This document shows positions 9,993 through 21,421 of a DNA stretch of 44,865 bases, piece by piece. Under the pieces are notes generated by a model. The model was given only the letters and a program-made list of their open reading frames with translations. It was not told where the DNA came from and did no database searches. The DNA is taken from the NCBI GenBank assembly GCA_001931905.2, contig MSJI02000177.1, positions 1-44,865 of the forward strand, written 5' to 3'. Within the stretch, counting starts at the first letter, position 1. Each line of letters starts with the position of its first letter. The position numbers were made by a program, and so were the translations under genes. This stretch comes from Cladosporium sp. IMV 00045. Taxonomy: Eukaryota; Ascomycota; Dothideomycetes; Cladosporiales; Cladosporiaceae.

Positions 9993-10623
9993 CAACGCAT
10001 ACCTATATAACCCTCAACCATGTATAATCTGTTCACTTTTTCCGTCCTCTCCCACTGTTTTTTTATTCTAATAATGTGTTTCACTATAGATAATAACGTT
10101 AGTATACCATACCTTACTTCCCTAAATAGTATTTTTAGCAAACTCATAAAGATAAATAAGTAATTATAGTAAAGCTAGGATTTAAAGTACGAGGAAGAGT
10201 AAGGCTTATAGGGTAAATAAGGTCTAGAAAATATATACCTCACGACTAACTATAGGGTAAAGGGGAGTCATTAGTGTCGGTATCGAGACAGCGACGGCGT
10301 AGGTATTATCCTAAGCGGGTAGGAACTGAGGCGACGGCGAGGTAGTGCGATACGGAGAGCGACGGCATCTAGGTATAGATAGAAACTCGTTAGTATATCT
10401 AATATTAAGTATCCGAGGGGACTACTTATTAACTTACTCTATTATACTGCCTTTTATGCCTATGATATTAGATAACCCTACTCTCTAATCTCCTATATTT
10501 GATCTCCTATACTCTTTATATTCCTATACTCTTTATACTCCTATAGAAAGGCGACGGTATCGAGGGACGGCGGTATAAGGGGAAGGGCGACGGTATAAGG
10601 AGAAATGCGACGGTATTATATCT
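9986..10623 (+). repeat. Left terminal direct repeat
   Basis: It matches 42082-42750. Differences are mostly C-to-T and G-to-A, plus small indels. Homology begins inside the 5' end of the tRNA-Arg gene (the CCCGACC segment, with weaker similarity a few bases further left), crosses the ~64 bases upstream of the tRNA, and continues through a conserved block near 10065-10240 and a Gly/Cys-poor T-rich part to a GCGACGGTAT minisatellite. The first 70 bases here retain CpA and TpG; the right copy does not. Confidence 0.85.
10551..10618 (+). repeat. GCGACGGTAT minisatellite in the left repeat
   Basis: Four imperfect units built on GCGACGGTAT, about 12-22 bases apart, lie at the inner end of the left terminal repeat. 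The right copy has an equivalent array. Confidence 0.75.
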
Positions 10624-10688
10624 GTGGTTTAAACTCGTTAGCGTAACCTAAATGTGTCTAGTATAGATACTTATTAACTTTTAACCTA

Positions 10689-11747
10689 TTACTCGGACCT
10701 AGGTCTAGCTTCTACCTCTACCTCTACTTTATCCTCGTCTATTAGACCTACGAGTCTTTTCTAAGGAACTATACGCCTCCCCTAAGGATCGTAGGTAGGC
10801 TCTAGCGTATTCTTAGTCTTAGTATCTAGATTATCCTCGATAGTAACGCTAAGCGGAATACTAGGCTCCGGCGCTACCGGCCTCGGTAGGATATCTTTTA
10901 AGGCTCCCGCGGTAAACGACGGATGCACTACTCCCTCTAACTGCATCTCGCGGATAGAGAGATAGAAAGAGGTAGCGTTAGCCTTAAAGAACCGACTTAT
11001 ACTAGTGTCCTTAGGAGATAGGGTCTAGACCGCTCTGAAACCGGCGGTATTAATACGTAAAGTAATATCCGGGTCGCGGGCGCCGGCGCGGCCTATATAT
11101 CTACTAGCATAGCGAACCGTAGTAATACTATCGAGGAGGTAGTAACCGGAAGCTATAGCTAATAAGATTATCGAGCGGACCGAATTAGCGTATAAGAGAT
11201 GATTTCGCGTAGTAGCGACCTAGATAGCGTAAAGAGGAGTAATCGGGTAGGGAGGGTTAATAATAGCGCTAGCTTTAAGGTATCTAGCACGGTAAGAGTC
11301 CGCTAGGAAGGCGGCGCGCCCCTTTTCACTCTAAGTAAAATCTATAGAGAGTATAGGAGCGTATCGCGCGCTAGTAAGGGTTAGTTCGTCTAAAACGTAT
11401 AGAAGGAGACCGTTACAACTTACCGTAGAGGAGTAGGCGCACGGCTAGCAGGTTATCGCTCGGGACTACCGGGAGAGGTAAGCGAGTCCCGCGCCGGGAG
11501 GTAGAAGAAAAAGCTACGCCCTTATAGTACTACTATCTCGTTTAGTATTAGCACTAGTACTTTATGCCTTAGGATCTTACGGGCGAAACTATCCGTAGTC
11601 TCGTCTATAATTTAGTATTCCGAAAGGTCGAGTTAGTATATATACTAGGAGCTAGACTCGGTCCTAATATTAAACGTAGTAGGCGCTATACTAACGGTAA
11701 TAGAGATAGTTAAACTCGAGCTAGCCGCGGGTCGTAGAGGTAGATAT
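10689..11747 (-). pseudogene. RIP-mutated gene, ~352 codons, unknown family
   Basis: The minus strand reads in one frame from an ATA (probable former ATG) at 11747 to TAA at 10691-10689, broken only by TAG/TAA codons explained by CAG, CAA or TGG. The N-terminal part is Ser/Thr-rich. The middle is mixed hydrophobic and charged with many Tyr and Arg and looks globular. The last ~30 residues are acidic, alternating Glu and Val. I see Arg- and His-bearing helices but no clear tyrosine-recombinase R...HxxR...Y set, and cannot assign a family. It is the only gene at the left end and points towards the repeat, the position where Starship captains sit in other elements, so a recombinase should be tested. 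Confidence 0.55.
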
Positions 11748-12361
11748 AGCTAGGGACGTAGACGAAAGTAGTAATAGGAAGAAGTAGAGGTAGAGGAAGA
11801 GGAAGGGGAAGAAGAAAGATAGGTAGTAATAGTAGTAGAAAGAGGATAAGGTAAATAAGGAGCACTAGTAGTAGCTAGGTAGTAGTTAGGTAGTAGTAGG
11901 CGGAGGAAGAGAGCGAATAGTAACTAGAGGGATACTAAATACTCGCGGCGGTGCTTATTATATAGCCGGGGATAATTTAGTCGATATCCTAGGGCGTCTA
12001 GCGATAGCAGGTTAACGATAGTACCGAGTTAATAATAGGAAGTAGAAGCGGTAATAGCGTAGTTTAGATAGTTAGTATAGGGGTTATAGAAGAAGAGGAA
12101 GAAGAGGAAGAAGAGTAAGTAGGAGACGAGTAGTTAAAGTAACTTTCTACTATAGAGTAACTAACTATAAACGCTTAATAACTTTAGTTATTATAACGAA
12201 CCCCGCCGGGTACCTATATTTACTAACGAATTAGTCTAACATTAAAAGTTCGTCCGCGATTAGTCGTACTAAGAGTTATTGCATCTTTATAGCTATATTA
12301 ATCCTTAACCGACGGCCGAGTTATAAGACTAAGACTACTAGGAAGAACGACTCGCGGCGTA
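11748..12361. other. Purine-rich low-complexity stretch
   Basis: Runs of GAAGAGGAAG and GTAGTAATA dominate on the plus strand. This may be the promoter/leader of the minus-strand gene ending at 10689, or the start of a plus-strand acidic protein. No confident frame. Confidence 0.3.
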
Positions 12362-12958
12362 ATAACTAGTCTTACCGCGATTATAGCCGACATGCTAAGA
12401 GAGATCTAGCTCCTTGACCGACGCTTTTACTAGCCTTAGGATTAGGGGAGTAGGGTGTAACGGCTATACGAAAAGATATAGATCTATATCGGTATCGGGA
12501 AGGATAGAGTTAGCGAAGAAGAGCTCGATACGTTTACGGCCTTCTTTAAAAAGGAAGATATCTCTATACTCGTAAGACTCGTTATACCCGAACTCCGTAC
12601 TACCGGTAGCGACGCAAACGGAGAGGCACTAAGCGACTAGCAACGCACGATAATAACGGTAGCCGCGAGCGCACTCGACTCGAACTAGAATGCGACCTAA
12701 GAGTAGTTCGACTACCCTCTATATAGCGTAGAGAAGTATACTTTCTAGGACGTAGAGTTATAACGAGTGCGCGTACTCCTCTAGCATACCGGCCGATTCA
12801 ACGATATTCCGGAGGATGAGATTAAGAAATAGCTAAAGGAAGGGCCGAAAGGGTAAAAGGTTAGGTCGAGTTATTAGTAGGTTTACTTAGGAGCGCTTAG
12901 GGAGAATAGGAAAGCGGCTCGCCGTATAGGCGTATATAGATGTATTATATTATGCTAG
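12362..12958 (+). pseudogene. RIP-mutated coding stretch, unknown
   Basis: One plus frame shows natural amino-acid composition when TAG/TAA are read as former Gln or Trp. It contains acidic helices (a SEEELDTF segment near 12,510) and a SVEKYTFQDVELQ segment near 12,730, then a basic end with a repeated YQQVY unit near 12,870 and again near 13,030. Neither boundary is fixed; the frame may start up to 180 bases earlier. No family recognised. Confidence 0.4.
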
Positions 12959-13295
12959 TCGTAGCGTCTACTTGTATTTATAAGATTAGCGCTTCTAAAA
13001 GAGTAAGTAGTTAGGCCGCGTTATTAGTAGGTATACTCTATACTCGGTTACGTATAGGGAGAATAAGAATATAGCTAGTTAAGCGGCTATATATTAATAT
13101 GTCCTAGTTACGGCGTCGCTATGCAATCTATTATCTAGAAGAAAGTGAGATTAGCGATAGTAATAGAGGCAGGATTAGGAGTATAGAACTATACCCTTCG
13201 GATAGTCGAATAGATCTAATAGTCTTATAGATACTCCTTAAGAGTTACCTAAACCTTTTATGTTAGTTACGTATCTACTAGTTCTTCGGAGTCGG

Positions 13296-14168
13296 ATAGA
13301 GTAAGAATAGTTTTATGAGACTACTATCGATAAGTATTAGTGTCTTAAAGCTACGAGCAGTATTATACTAGATATCGAGCGTTATACCTAGGACGATATA
13401 GTCTACCTTATCTCTTAGAACTAGGCGGTGCTTCTAAACCGCTATGCTAAAGCCTTACTCTATAGATTAGTTGCTTTATTAGATTCAGTATACGGAAGCA
13501 ATATCCTAAGCTATTTCGCTATACCTTAAAGCTAGATAGGCGTCGATCCGGAATAAGGCTTAAGATGGTTTTACCCGACTGAAACCGAGATACTACGTAA
13601 GCTACTACGATTATAGATACTATATCGCCTTAATATAACGCGAGACATTTTAGAGCACTATTATCTACGTGAAAGGTAAGGCGGTTAGGCTACGAAAGTC
13701 GCTTTATCGAAGTTAAGTAGACGACGTATCTTTAGGGACCCGCGAGAACGATAATTATGCGAGGGCCTACCGCCTAGGCTATTACGAGGACGCATACTCT
13801 CTACGGCCGTAGAGAGTCGCTATTATCCCGTAGCGTAAGTAGGCGTCGCTAGAATTAGATCGGTAGAGACATCTCGGGCGCTACTATCTCCGCCTACCCG
13901 TCTAGTAGAGACGGCTTTACGATAATCGATTACGCTTAGTGCCTTAGCTACACTAAGATGCGACTATCTTCGTTATAATAATATAGATGCGGCTACTAAG
14001 ACCTAGGATATATAGATACGCGGGGCGTTCTTATCTTCGCTATATCTATATACTACTATCTTTAGCGTATTAGGATACGCTAGCTATACTATATCTATAT
14101 GTCGCTATCTTATTACAAGTAGATACTAGTCCTAAGACTTAGACACTTTAGTATACACCGTTATATAA
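13296..14168 (+). pseudogene. RIP-mutated gene, ~290 codons, unknown
   Basis: A continuous plus frame runs from an ATA (probable ATG) at 13296 to TAA at 14166-14168. The N-terminus is Gln/Glu-rich, followed by amphipathic helices rich in Leu, Arg and Tyr, giving a mostly helical predicted protein with a basic second half. All in-frame stops are of RIP type. The next gene starts 45 bases downstream on the same strand, so the spacing is compact. No family recognised. Confidence 0.5.
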
Positions 14169-14212
14169 ATGTTACGGTTAAAAGAGAGACGAGGGAACGA
14201 TAGTAGTCTACT

Positions 14213-14965
14213 ATGCCTCCGATTAGAGTTCTAATCTTTACCTTTATTATGTCTTCGCTAATCTTACGCTCGACGCCTATTATCGTCCTTTCGCCTTTAA
14301 TAACGGACGCGGCGAAAACTTTTAAATACCGCCGCAACGCTAAAAAGCTTATAAGACTCTAGAAGCTAACCCCAATTATTAGTAACGCTAATAGTACCTA
14401 CTTCTCTCGAATCGCGGCTAAACTAGACCTAGCGACTATTATAGGTCGTAGCTTACTTTCGTTCGGCGCATTACGGTTCACCGCCTTTAACCTAGTGGAT
14501 TGTAGGGCCGAGGATAACTATTTCATTCTCGCGTTTAAAAAGGACGCCTTTATACTAATAGATACTTCGCGCCGCGGTATCTAGGTATTAGGTAACGGGC
14601 GCTCGAATTTTACGCACCTAAACTACGCGTCTATCGAGATCCCGAGAGGCGGATCCATTACTATCCGTCTTTATAACGAGAGTATTGCGTTTAAGATCTA
14701 GATTAACTCTAGTAGTAGCGTGCTCGAGGCCTACGTTAGGACGCTTCGCCGTCGTATATCGATATCGGGCTACTAGAGAATAGTAGGCCGTCTTATAACT
14801 AGAGCTATTAGTATACCCCGTTTAATATCTAGTTCTAGCGCCTACGAGTGCGGTATATACGAGTTTACTAGAGAGAATAACGTAAAGTTAGCCGGAAGCG
14901 GGAATACCTTTTCCGATACTTACTACGTAGCGCTAGTAGGCGTAGGGTCGCAACCTTACCTTTAA
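14213..14965 (+). pseudogene. RIP-mutated gene, ~250 codons, beta-rich with signal-like start
   Basis: ATG at 14213 survives and the frame runs to TAA at 14963-14965, interrupted only by TAG codons (former Gln or Trp). The first ~30 residues are strongly hydrophobic (IFTFIMSSLILRS then PIIVLSPLI), consistent with a signal peptide or membrane anchor. The remainder alternates polar and hydrophobic residues as in beta-sheet proteins, with several Asn-x-Ser/Thr sequons. A secreted or membrane-anchored protein is the simplest reading. No family recognised. Confidence 0.55.
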
Positions 14966-15776
14966 GCTACGTAGTAACATATAGTTATTTTATCGACTAG
15001 ATCCTAAGTTTAGAAGAGGTCGCCTTAGACTATAAAGAGCTCCTAGGAAATCGCAATTAGAGGTAGTAGTTGTTTTAGCGAGGTAAGCTCCTCGACGCTA
15101 GCATAATAAATTCAGATTAACGCGCGGTAGAAATAGGGACTATATAAGTACGTATAATAGCAAACTATACTATAGCTCCTACTAGTTTCAACGATAGAGA
15201 TCCTTAATAGAAGTAATATACTTGTAGGAAAGGTATTTAAAGGAGAAAAGAAAAGAAAAAGGCTCTCTCTTAATATTACTATATCCGATACTATTATCTT
15301 AAATATAGTAATATCTACTAACGAGATATTCTAATAATAATAGTTTAATTATAACTAAGAAAGCATTCTAATAGCCCTCTCTTTATTAGTATATTCTAAC
15401 GACAATTTCCGATAAGAATAAGGTGTTTTAGTAACCGGCTACTAATAATAAGTTTTAACTAAACATCCCGATAAGAGTTTTAGTTATAAATATATAAAGT
15501 ATTCCGATAAAACTAAATAACTACGCTCCGACGACAATTTCTAGTAAAGTCTTCTAATAGTATTAGTATCGTTTAGACGATAGTATTCTCGTAACTATAA
15601 ATTATTAATAAATATTGCAATAATAACCTTCTAGTAAGGCGTTACATTCTGCCTATTACGACTAAACCTTTAGCGCGGTATTCGTAAGTATGTCGTCCGA
15701 CGACATCTCGAGTACAATGCGGTAAGACTATAGTTATATATAACGCGGCTACCTATTACTTACTAGCACTCTCAAA
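14966..15776. other. Gene-poor segment of the element
   Basis: The sequence is AT-rich and short frames only are visible on either strand. It may hold promoter sequence for the gene at 15777. Nothing else is recognised. Confidence 0.3.
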
Positions 15777-16271
15777 ATGCAAGAAAGTCGGTAGCTAGAG
15801 AGAATATAAGCCGAGCGGAATATAGGGAGGCCCTAAGTCGAACGCTAGAGTATATAGGAATACGGTAGTATAGGAGATAGCGAGAAGGAAGAGAATATAG
15901 GTAAAGGCGGTCTAATAGGAGCGACTAAGTATGCTTCGTAGGACGTAGTTTTAACTCGGGTGCGGAATACGGTAAGGTATAGAATACCCGATAGGCGGTA
16001 CAATTTAGATAGTTAAGGGAGTCGAGAAATCGAGGGGGGTATAGGGAAATCGCGTCCTAAAAGCGGTAGATCTAGGGGAGCTCTAGGAAGCCTAGCTATA
16101 CCGGTAGGTACGCGCCGCGCTAGTATATTTAGACTTTTAGTAAAGCCGCTAGACGAAAGGAAGCGCGCCCTTTCGCCTAGTAGCTTTACGTTAGAGCCCT
16201 CTACTATAGGAAGGAAGCGATACCCGCTAGATATTCGAATAAGCAATAGAAAGTCGGATATACCTATTTAA
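15777..16271 (+). pseudogene. RIP-mutated small basic protein gene, 164 codons
   Basis: ATG at 15777 is preserved. The frame reaches TAA at 16269-16271 with only RIP-type interruptions. The product would be Arg-, Gln-, Met- and Ser-rich, with a very basic middle (GKSRPKSGRSRG near 16,040) and a GRKRYPLD segment near the end. Such composition suits a nucleic-acid-binding or virion-packaging-like protein. A 77-codon open frame on the opposite strand at 16013-16246 is a shadow of this gene. Confidence 0.55.
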
Positions 16272-16961
16272 ATTTTTAAGTCCCGTGTCTTAAGTAAGAA
16301 TAGCCAGTTATCCGTCCGTATAACTACCTTACGGAAACGTATAGCCTTCGCGGCGGGGCGTATTATAGATAGATGTCGTTTAAAAGTCGCAATTAATGTG
16401 TTTCCGCCTTAGCCGAAGTAGCGGTACTTCTACTACGCCCGTCTTAAAAGTACTAGCGCGAGCTACTAGATAAACTAGCCCCTTAATATAGACTATGAAT
16501 CTAAGCGATAGCGTAGGACGAGACTCTTAGCGCCCGGACTATACGAGCTAGGAACTTTATAATAGCCTTAGCGGCCTAAATATAATATAAGATAACGAAA
16601 CCTAGGCTAGAACCGCTAGAGAAGATAAAGAGGAGGATAGTTTAGGGTATAGGGAATCTAGAGAAGTAGATAACGATAATAATAATAATAATAACTATAC
16701 GTACGAAGAAGATAACGATAAGAATAAGTATATTAATAGAGAAGAGGAGGCTAAAAGTGAGGCGTAAGAGGGTAAGATTACTAAATAGGAGGGAAGTAAG
16801 GGAGATAGCGACGATAATAATAATGGAAACGACGATAATAAAGGAGGAGGAGGAGGAGGAGGAGGTAGCGGGAGTAATAGTAAGTATCTCGTATAATAAA
16901 GTATTATACTATATATTACTAAAAGGCGTAAGGCAACTTATCGATCTTCTAAAGGGCCGGT
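16272..16961. other. Low-complexity spacer with AAT and GGA runs
   Basis: It contains an AAT/ATA microsatellite near 16,676-16,692 and a (GGA)n run near 16,842-16,863. An 84-codon plus frame at 16757-17011 overlaps the next gene in another frame and is mostly low complexity (a Glu run). I do not call it as a gene. Confidence 0.35.
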
Positions 16962-19900
16962 ATAAACGATCTTACGGCAGACTAAGCCCGTATATTCAGA
17001 ATTATCTATAAGTAGGTACGCGGCGGTAACCCCCTCTTCGGCGACCTAGAGGCTATAAATAGCTTTAGCGACCTTAGTAAGGTAGTCCGAGACTAGATTT
17101 CGACGGAAAAATATAGAAGCACCTATAAAGGGCCCGACGAGGGAGGCAGGCTAAACTTAAACGAGAAGAGGTTACCTCTAGAGCTACTAGCGGCGTAGAC
17201 TCTAAATAACTAGGTCTACGTAAACGGCGGATTTAGTACCTTTAAGCACGCGAACGGGGTGCCCGACGAGGAGATACTGCCTCTAATCTACGCGTACCGC
17301 GAATAGGACGAATAGAATAAGGCCTAATACGGCGGTTATCCGCCTAGGACCCGCCTTTACGTCGACTATATAACGTCTACATAGTACTAGGCGAGGTAAG
17401 AGCGTAGCGCGGCCCGTAAAACAGACTACCGTCCGTCCCTACTAATAGTATCGAGTAGTAAGCACACGCAGGTCCTCGCCCTTTACCTAATAATGCCTAG
17501 TTTAGAGGACGTCGTAAACCCTAGTAATCTACTTATAATAAAGATTTACCTACCCGGAAAGGATAAGGCGGAGGGATTAGCGACTTCGAAACTTTACGCG
17601 ATACTCTTATAGACCCGCTCCTAGCTAGTCTTTACGAGCCTACGAGACTTAGTAGGTTCTTACGAGCGTAAAGGGAGGAGGTAGAAATCGGATACCGCCG
17701 ACCTAAATAGCTATAGGCCGAGTTTTAAGTAGCTATTTCACTAGACCGGCCGCTCCGAGCTAACCTTTTTCTTCTTCCTAAACTCGCTTAGCTACTAGAA
17801 ATAGGCGAGCGCGAGAGCGCTCGATACGACTAAAAACACGTAGGAAAAGGCGATACTTACTAAACTAGTAGGCGTATATAACTCCCTAATCCGCGGATTA
17901 CCCTTAATAGGAGGGGAAAAAGGTATAGGTCTCTAACTATAGGGGACGGTATACGATAGGCTTTTGCCGGTAGGTTAGGGGTATAGCGAGGCTAGTACGT
18001 AGAGAGAGCGAGATATATAGATAGATCGGCGCCTAGTCGCTTTATATACCTACGAAATTCTATATCGATTTTACCTTTCTTTCGATACTTAATTTTCTCC
18101 TCTCTCGGGGTCTCTATTTTTATCGCTACTTATGCGACCTTACTTATTCCGAGATAGTAGCTATACTACGTCGACTCTTAAGTTAAAATAAGTGCGTATA
18201 AGTAGCCGACTAATAGGGTCGGCTTATCTAAACGTGGATATTATTACTATCGGTCCTAATACGCGGCTTTACGTAATAGCGTACTTACGGTAAACCGACG
18301 AGCTATATAGTATAGTAGCGCGCTAATATACCGCCCCTAAAAGGATTAAGACGATAGGACTAGCGTATACCGAGAGTATTACCTAGGCGGGGAAATTATT
18401 ATCCTCTCTACTACTATATATAATAGAGGACGGGGCATCCTAGAAGATATAGTCCTAGCTATATTCGCTACTACACCCTAGAACCGCCGTCTTTACGAGC
18501 CGTCCTTAATAGCTACTATCGATAGATCCTCCTACCTACGCCTCGATTATATCTGCCCCCGATATCGCGGCCTAGGTAACTAACGCGGGAGAATAGAAAA
18601 AGTACGTAAGAGGCCTACTAAAGCACGTAAAAAACAACTCTAGGAGGCTAGTCGACGCTTTCGTAGTAGAGGCCGAAGTATTCTCTATACTAGAGGCGTA
18701 CTCTAGCGAGAACGTCCGCGTAGTAAGGGCCGTAGAATACGCGCCTATCGACGGCGCCCTTATCGTGAAGCCTATAGGCGTGCGAGACATACCGCCCCGC
18801 GGGACGCCGTATATAGAGATGCTACGCTAGTCCTAGTAGAGCGAGGGTATAGAATTCCTTACCTTCGACGTTAAATTAGTCGAGTTTAGGCCTATTAACT
18901 TTAACTAGTATATTAGGGCCGGGTATAGCGATATATCGTATAAGTAGGTAGACGGTAACAAATACGAGGAGAAGGCTCTAGTAATCGTCGCGATCTTTAC
19001 CGGCGTCGCCGACGAGCTCGCTATTATGCCGCGGGAGGTATAGTAGGACGCTAGAGACTACGGCTACGGCGTCGAGCCTCTCGTTTATAAATCCCTACCT
19101 TATAGCTAGATATTCATAGTAAACTTAGGAAACCTAGAGGGAACCGCGCGTAGGCTCCTATCGGCGGCTAGACGCGAGGCGAACTTTTTTAACCCGGCTA
19201 CGAGGGTACTCCTAGACGGCTAGCAGCCGGAGCCGACGAGGGATAAGAAGGTCCTTATATCCGTTTCGAAGCCCTTAAGAAATTCGGTCGAAGCTATATA
19301 GAGGCTATAGGATAAGATCTAAGCGGAAGGATATAGTAGGATCTACGCTAATATAATATAGCCGCTTATCGCCGACTATATCCTTACGGTAGAGGGGGCG
19401 GGCTAGGCGATTTAGCTAGAGTATAAGCTAAGGGATTTCCGCTACCTACTTAGGTTTAAAAAAGGGCTCGACTCGCCTTAGAACCCCGCGAGACTATAGC
19501 ACTTTTGCGTAATAGAGAACGACCCCCTAGGCTAGCCGTAGTTTATTTATATACCCCGCGACGCGGTCTAGGACGATTAGCACGCGAGAGAAACCTTTAC
19601 TACGAACGGATTCGCTTCGTTCGCGTATAGCGACATCCGCGTAGCGCTCGTATTTATTAAGACTAGAGCGGCTAGCGCGATCGGCGCTACTAGAAGCGTA
19701 ATAGGCCGAATAACGGATAATAAGGAAGAGGCCCTAGTAAGCTTACGTAGCCTAGCCGCGCTAAGAGAGATATAGACTAGGAGGGAGAACGCCTTCGAGA
19801 GGGCGGCGAAGGGTCCCGCCGGGAAAGGCGCCTAGTACTTCCTTAAGAGCTTACCCTAGCTAAGCGTAGACCTTACGGCTATATATAGAAAATATAGGTA

Positions 19901-20516
19901 AGGTCTACTATTCCCTTTACCCGACGGATACGTAATAGGCACCCACGTTATAGTCGCCTATAAGTAGGAAGCGAGTAATTCTAGCGATAAGCTACCTCGC
20001 CTTATCTACGACCCCGATATAAGCGAGAAAAGGTATATCGTACTACGCTTTAACGACTATAAACCGTATATATCGGGGAATCCCGACCTAGGCTAGCCTA
20101 TTAGCTTCGCTAGGCGCGACTAGCAGAGGTTTAGGGTAGCGTAGGATATACTATATATCGGTAGCTAGATAGGCTCCGGTTATATAGAGTCGCCCGACTC
20201 CCGTAAGTAGTACTAGCTTTTTTCTTCCGAGTTTACGACGTAGACGTAGTAGGGCCTAAAAATGTAGTATCCGGTAGACCTAAAGGCCGAGAGCTATTTT
20301 AAGAGGTAGATCTAGTACGAGGACTTACTACTATACCCTAAACTATAGCTCGGGCGTAGGCCTACGCCGTTAAAGCTAGGAACTTACTTCCTTAGGGAGG
20401 AAGTTAGAAGTATAAATCCCGCGAGGTATATCCTAGACGGGGCCGAGGAGCTCTACCTATACCTCCGCGACATCCTCTACGGTACGAGCCCTACGGTAGA
20501 GGTCGATAGCCTATAA
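16962..20516 (+). pseudogene. Giant RIP-mutated frame, ~1,185 codons, unknown
   Basis: One reading frame holds from ATA (probable ATG) at 16962 to TAA at 20514-20516 without any shift over 3.5 kb; every interruption is TAG or TAA of RIP type. ATG codons at 18132 and elsewhere are internal. The final TAA could itself be a former CAA, since coding-like composition goes on for about 180 more bases. The protein would be rich in Trp/Gln, Tyr and Arg with many charged helices, no Cys/His zinc cluster and no P-loop I can see. Size makes it the largest gene of the element. A structural or replication role is possible but no family is recognised. Confidence 0.6.
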
Positions 20517-21421
20517 GGTTTCGACCGTAATAGGCCTATTACTACCGCTCGGTACTATACTCGGCTCTACGACGTATTATAGGCGTCGTAGGACTTTAGA
20601 CGTAAGTATTCGCAGGTAATTTCATTCGAGAGATAGCTTAGACTAACGATTCGATAGTACTTAGGAGGCTAGATAGAGATCCTAATAAGAGCGACTTTAA
20701 GGACATAATATAGTAGGTCCTCTCGGGCGCTAAGATTGTAGTATACGACTGTAATTAGCCTCGAATCAAATGTTCGTTCGGACGGAGGTCGAGGGTATCG
20801 AGCGGATTATCTTAGTATAATATCCGGTTCTAGGGTCGGATTTTAATCTCTTTATCCCTCTTAAATTTTTAGCTAGTACTATAATACTAGAATATTCTTT
20901 AGCTATATATCTTTCAGAAATAGTATCGTAATACTAGATACCTTTAAGTAGTATGTCTCTTATAAGATACTATCTATAGTATACCTTAGGAAATATCTTT
21001 CTATAAAGCGTTTACTCTAAATATATCGATCTAGAAGAGGCCCTACCGGTCGTATGTCTCCCTAAGCACGATAGGGCTAATCTAATCTAATACCCTTTTA
21101 GTCGACAAATACGGTACTATTTTACGCTAGCCTTATTAATAGACTAGAGACCTAGCCGCTCGTTCTACGCGTATTCGAGGTATTACGCCTTAGTAAGCAT
21201 TTATTAGCGTAAATTACCTCTTTAGTAGCTATATTAAATACCGCGCCTATGCCTATAGAAATATTAAGAGGAAAGGAACACGCAAAAGATAGCGCTTCTA
21301 ATACTAGGCCGTCTAATAGTAGTAATCGACCGTATTAGGAGCGATAATACTACCTAAAACGATATCGACGACCTCGGATTAGCCGCGAGGGATAAAACCC
21401 TCTAGGTATAGGTAGGTAGGG
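20517..21421. other. Downstream of the giant frame
   Basis: The first ~180 bases may still be the C-terminus of the preceding gene. The rest is AT-rich with no convincing long frame. It may include the start of the coding stretch that is clear from 21,422 on. Confidence 0.3.

Noticed and set aside
16757..17011. 84-codon plus-strand open frame
   Set aside because: Mostly low-complexity purine runs, overlaps the start of the giant frame in another phase, and is open only because it lacks RIP-type stop sites.
18572..18790. 72-codon minus-strand open frame
   Set aside because: Lies within the giant plus-strand frame at 16962-20516 and is explained as its complement.
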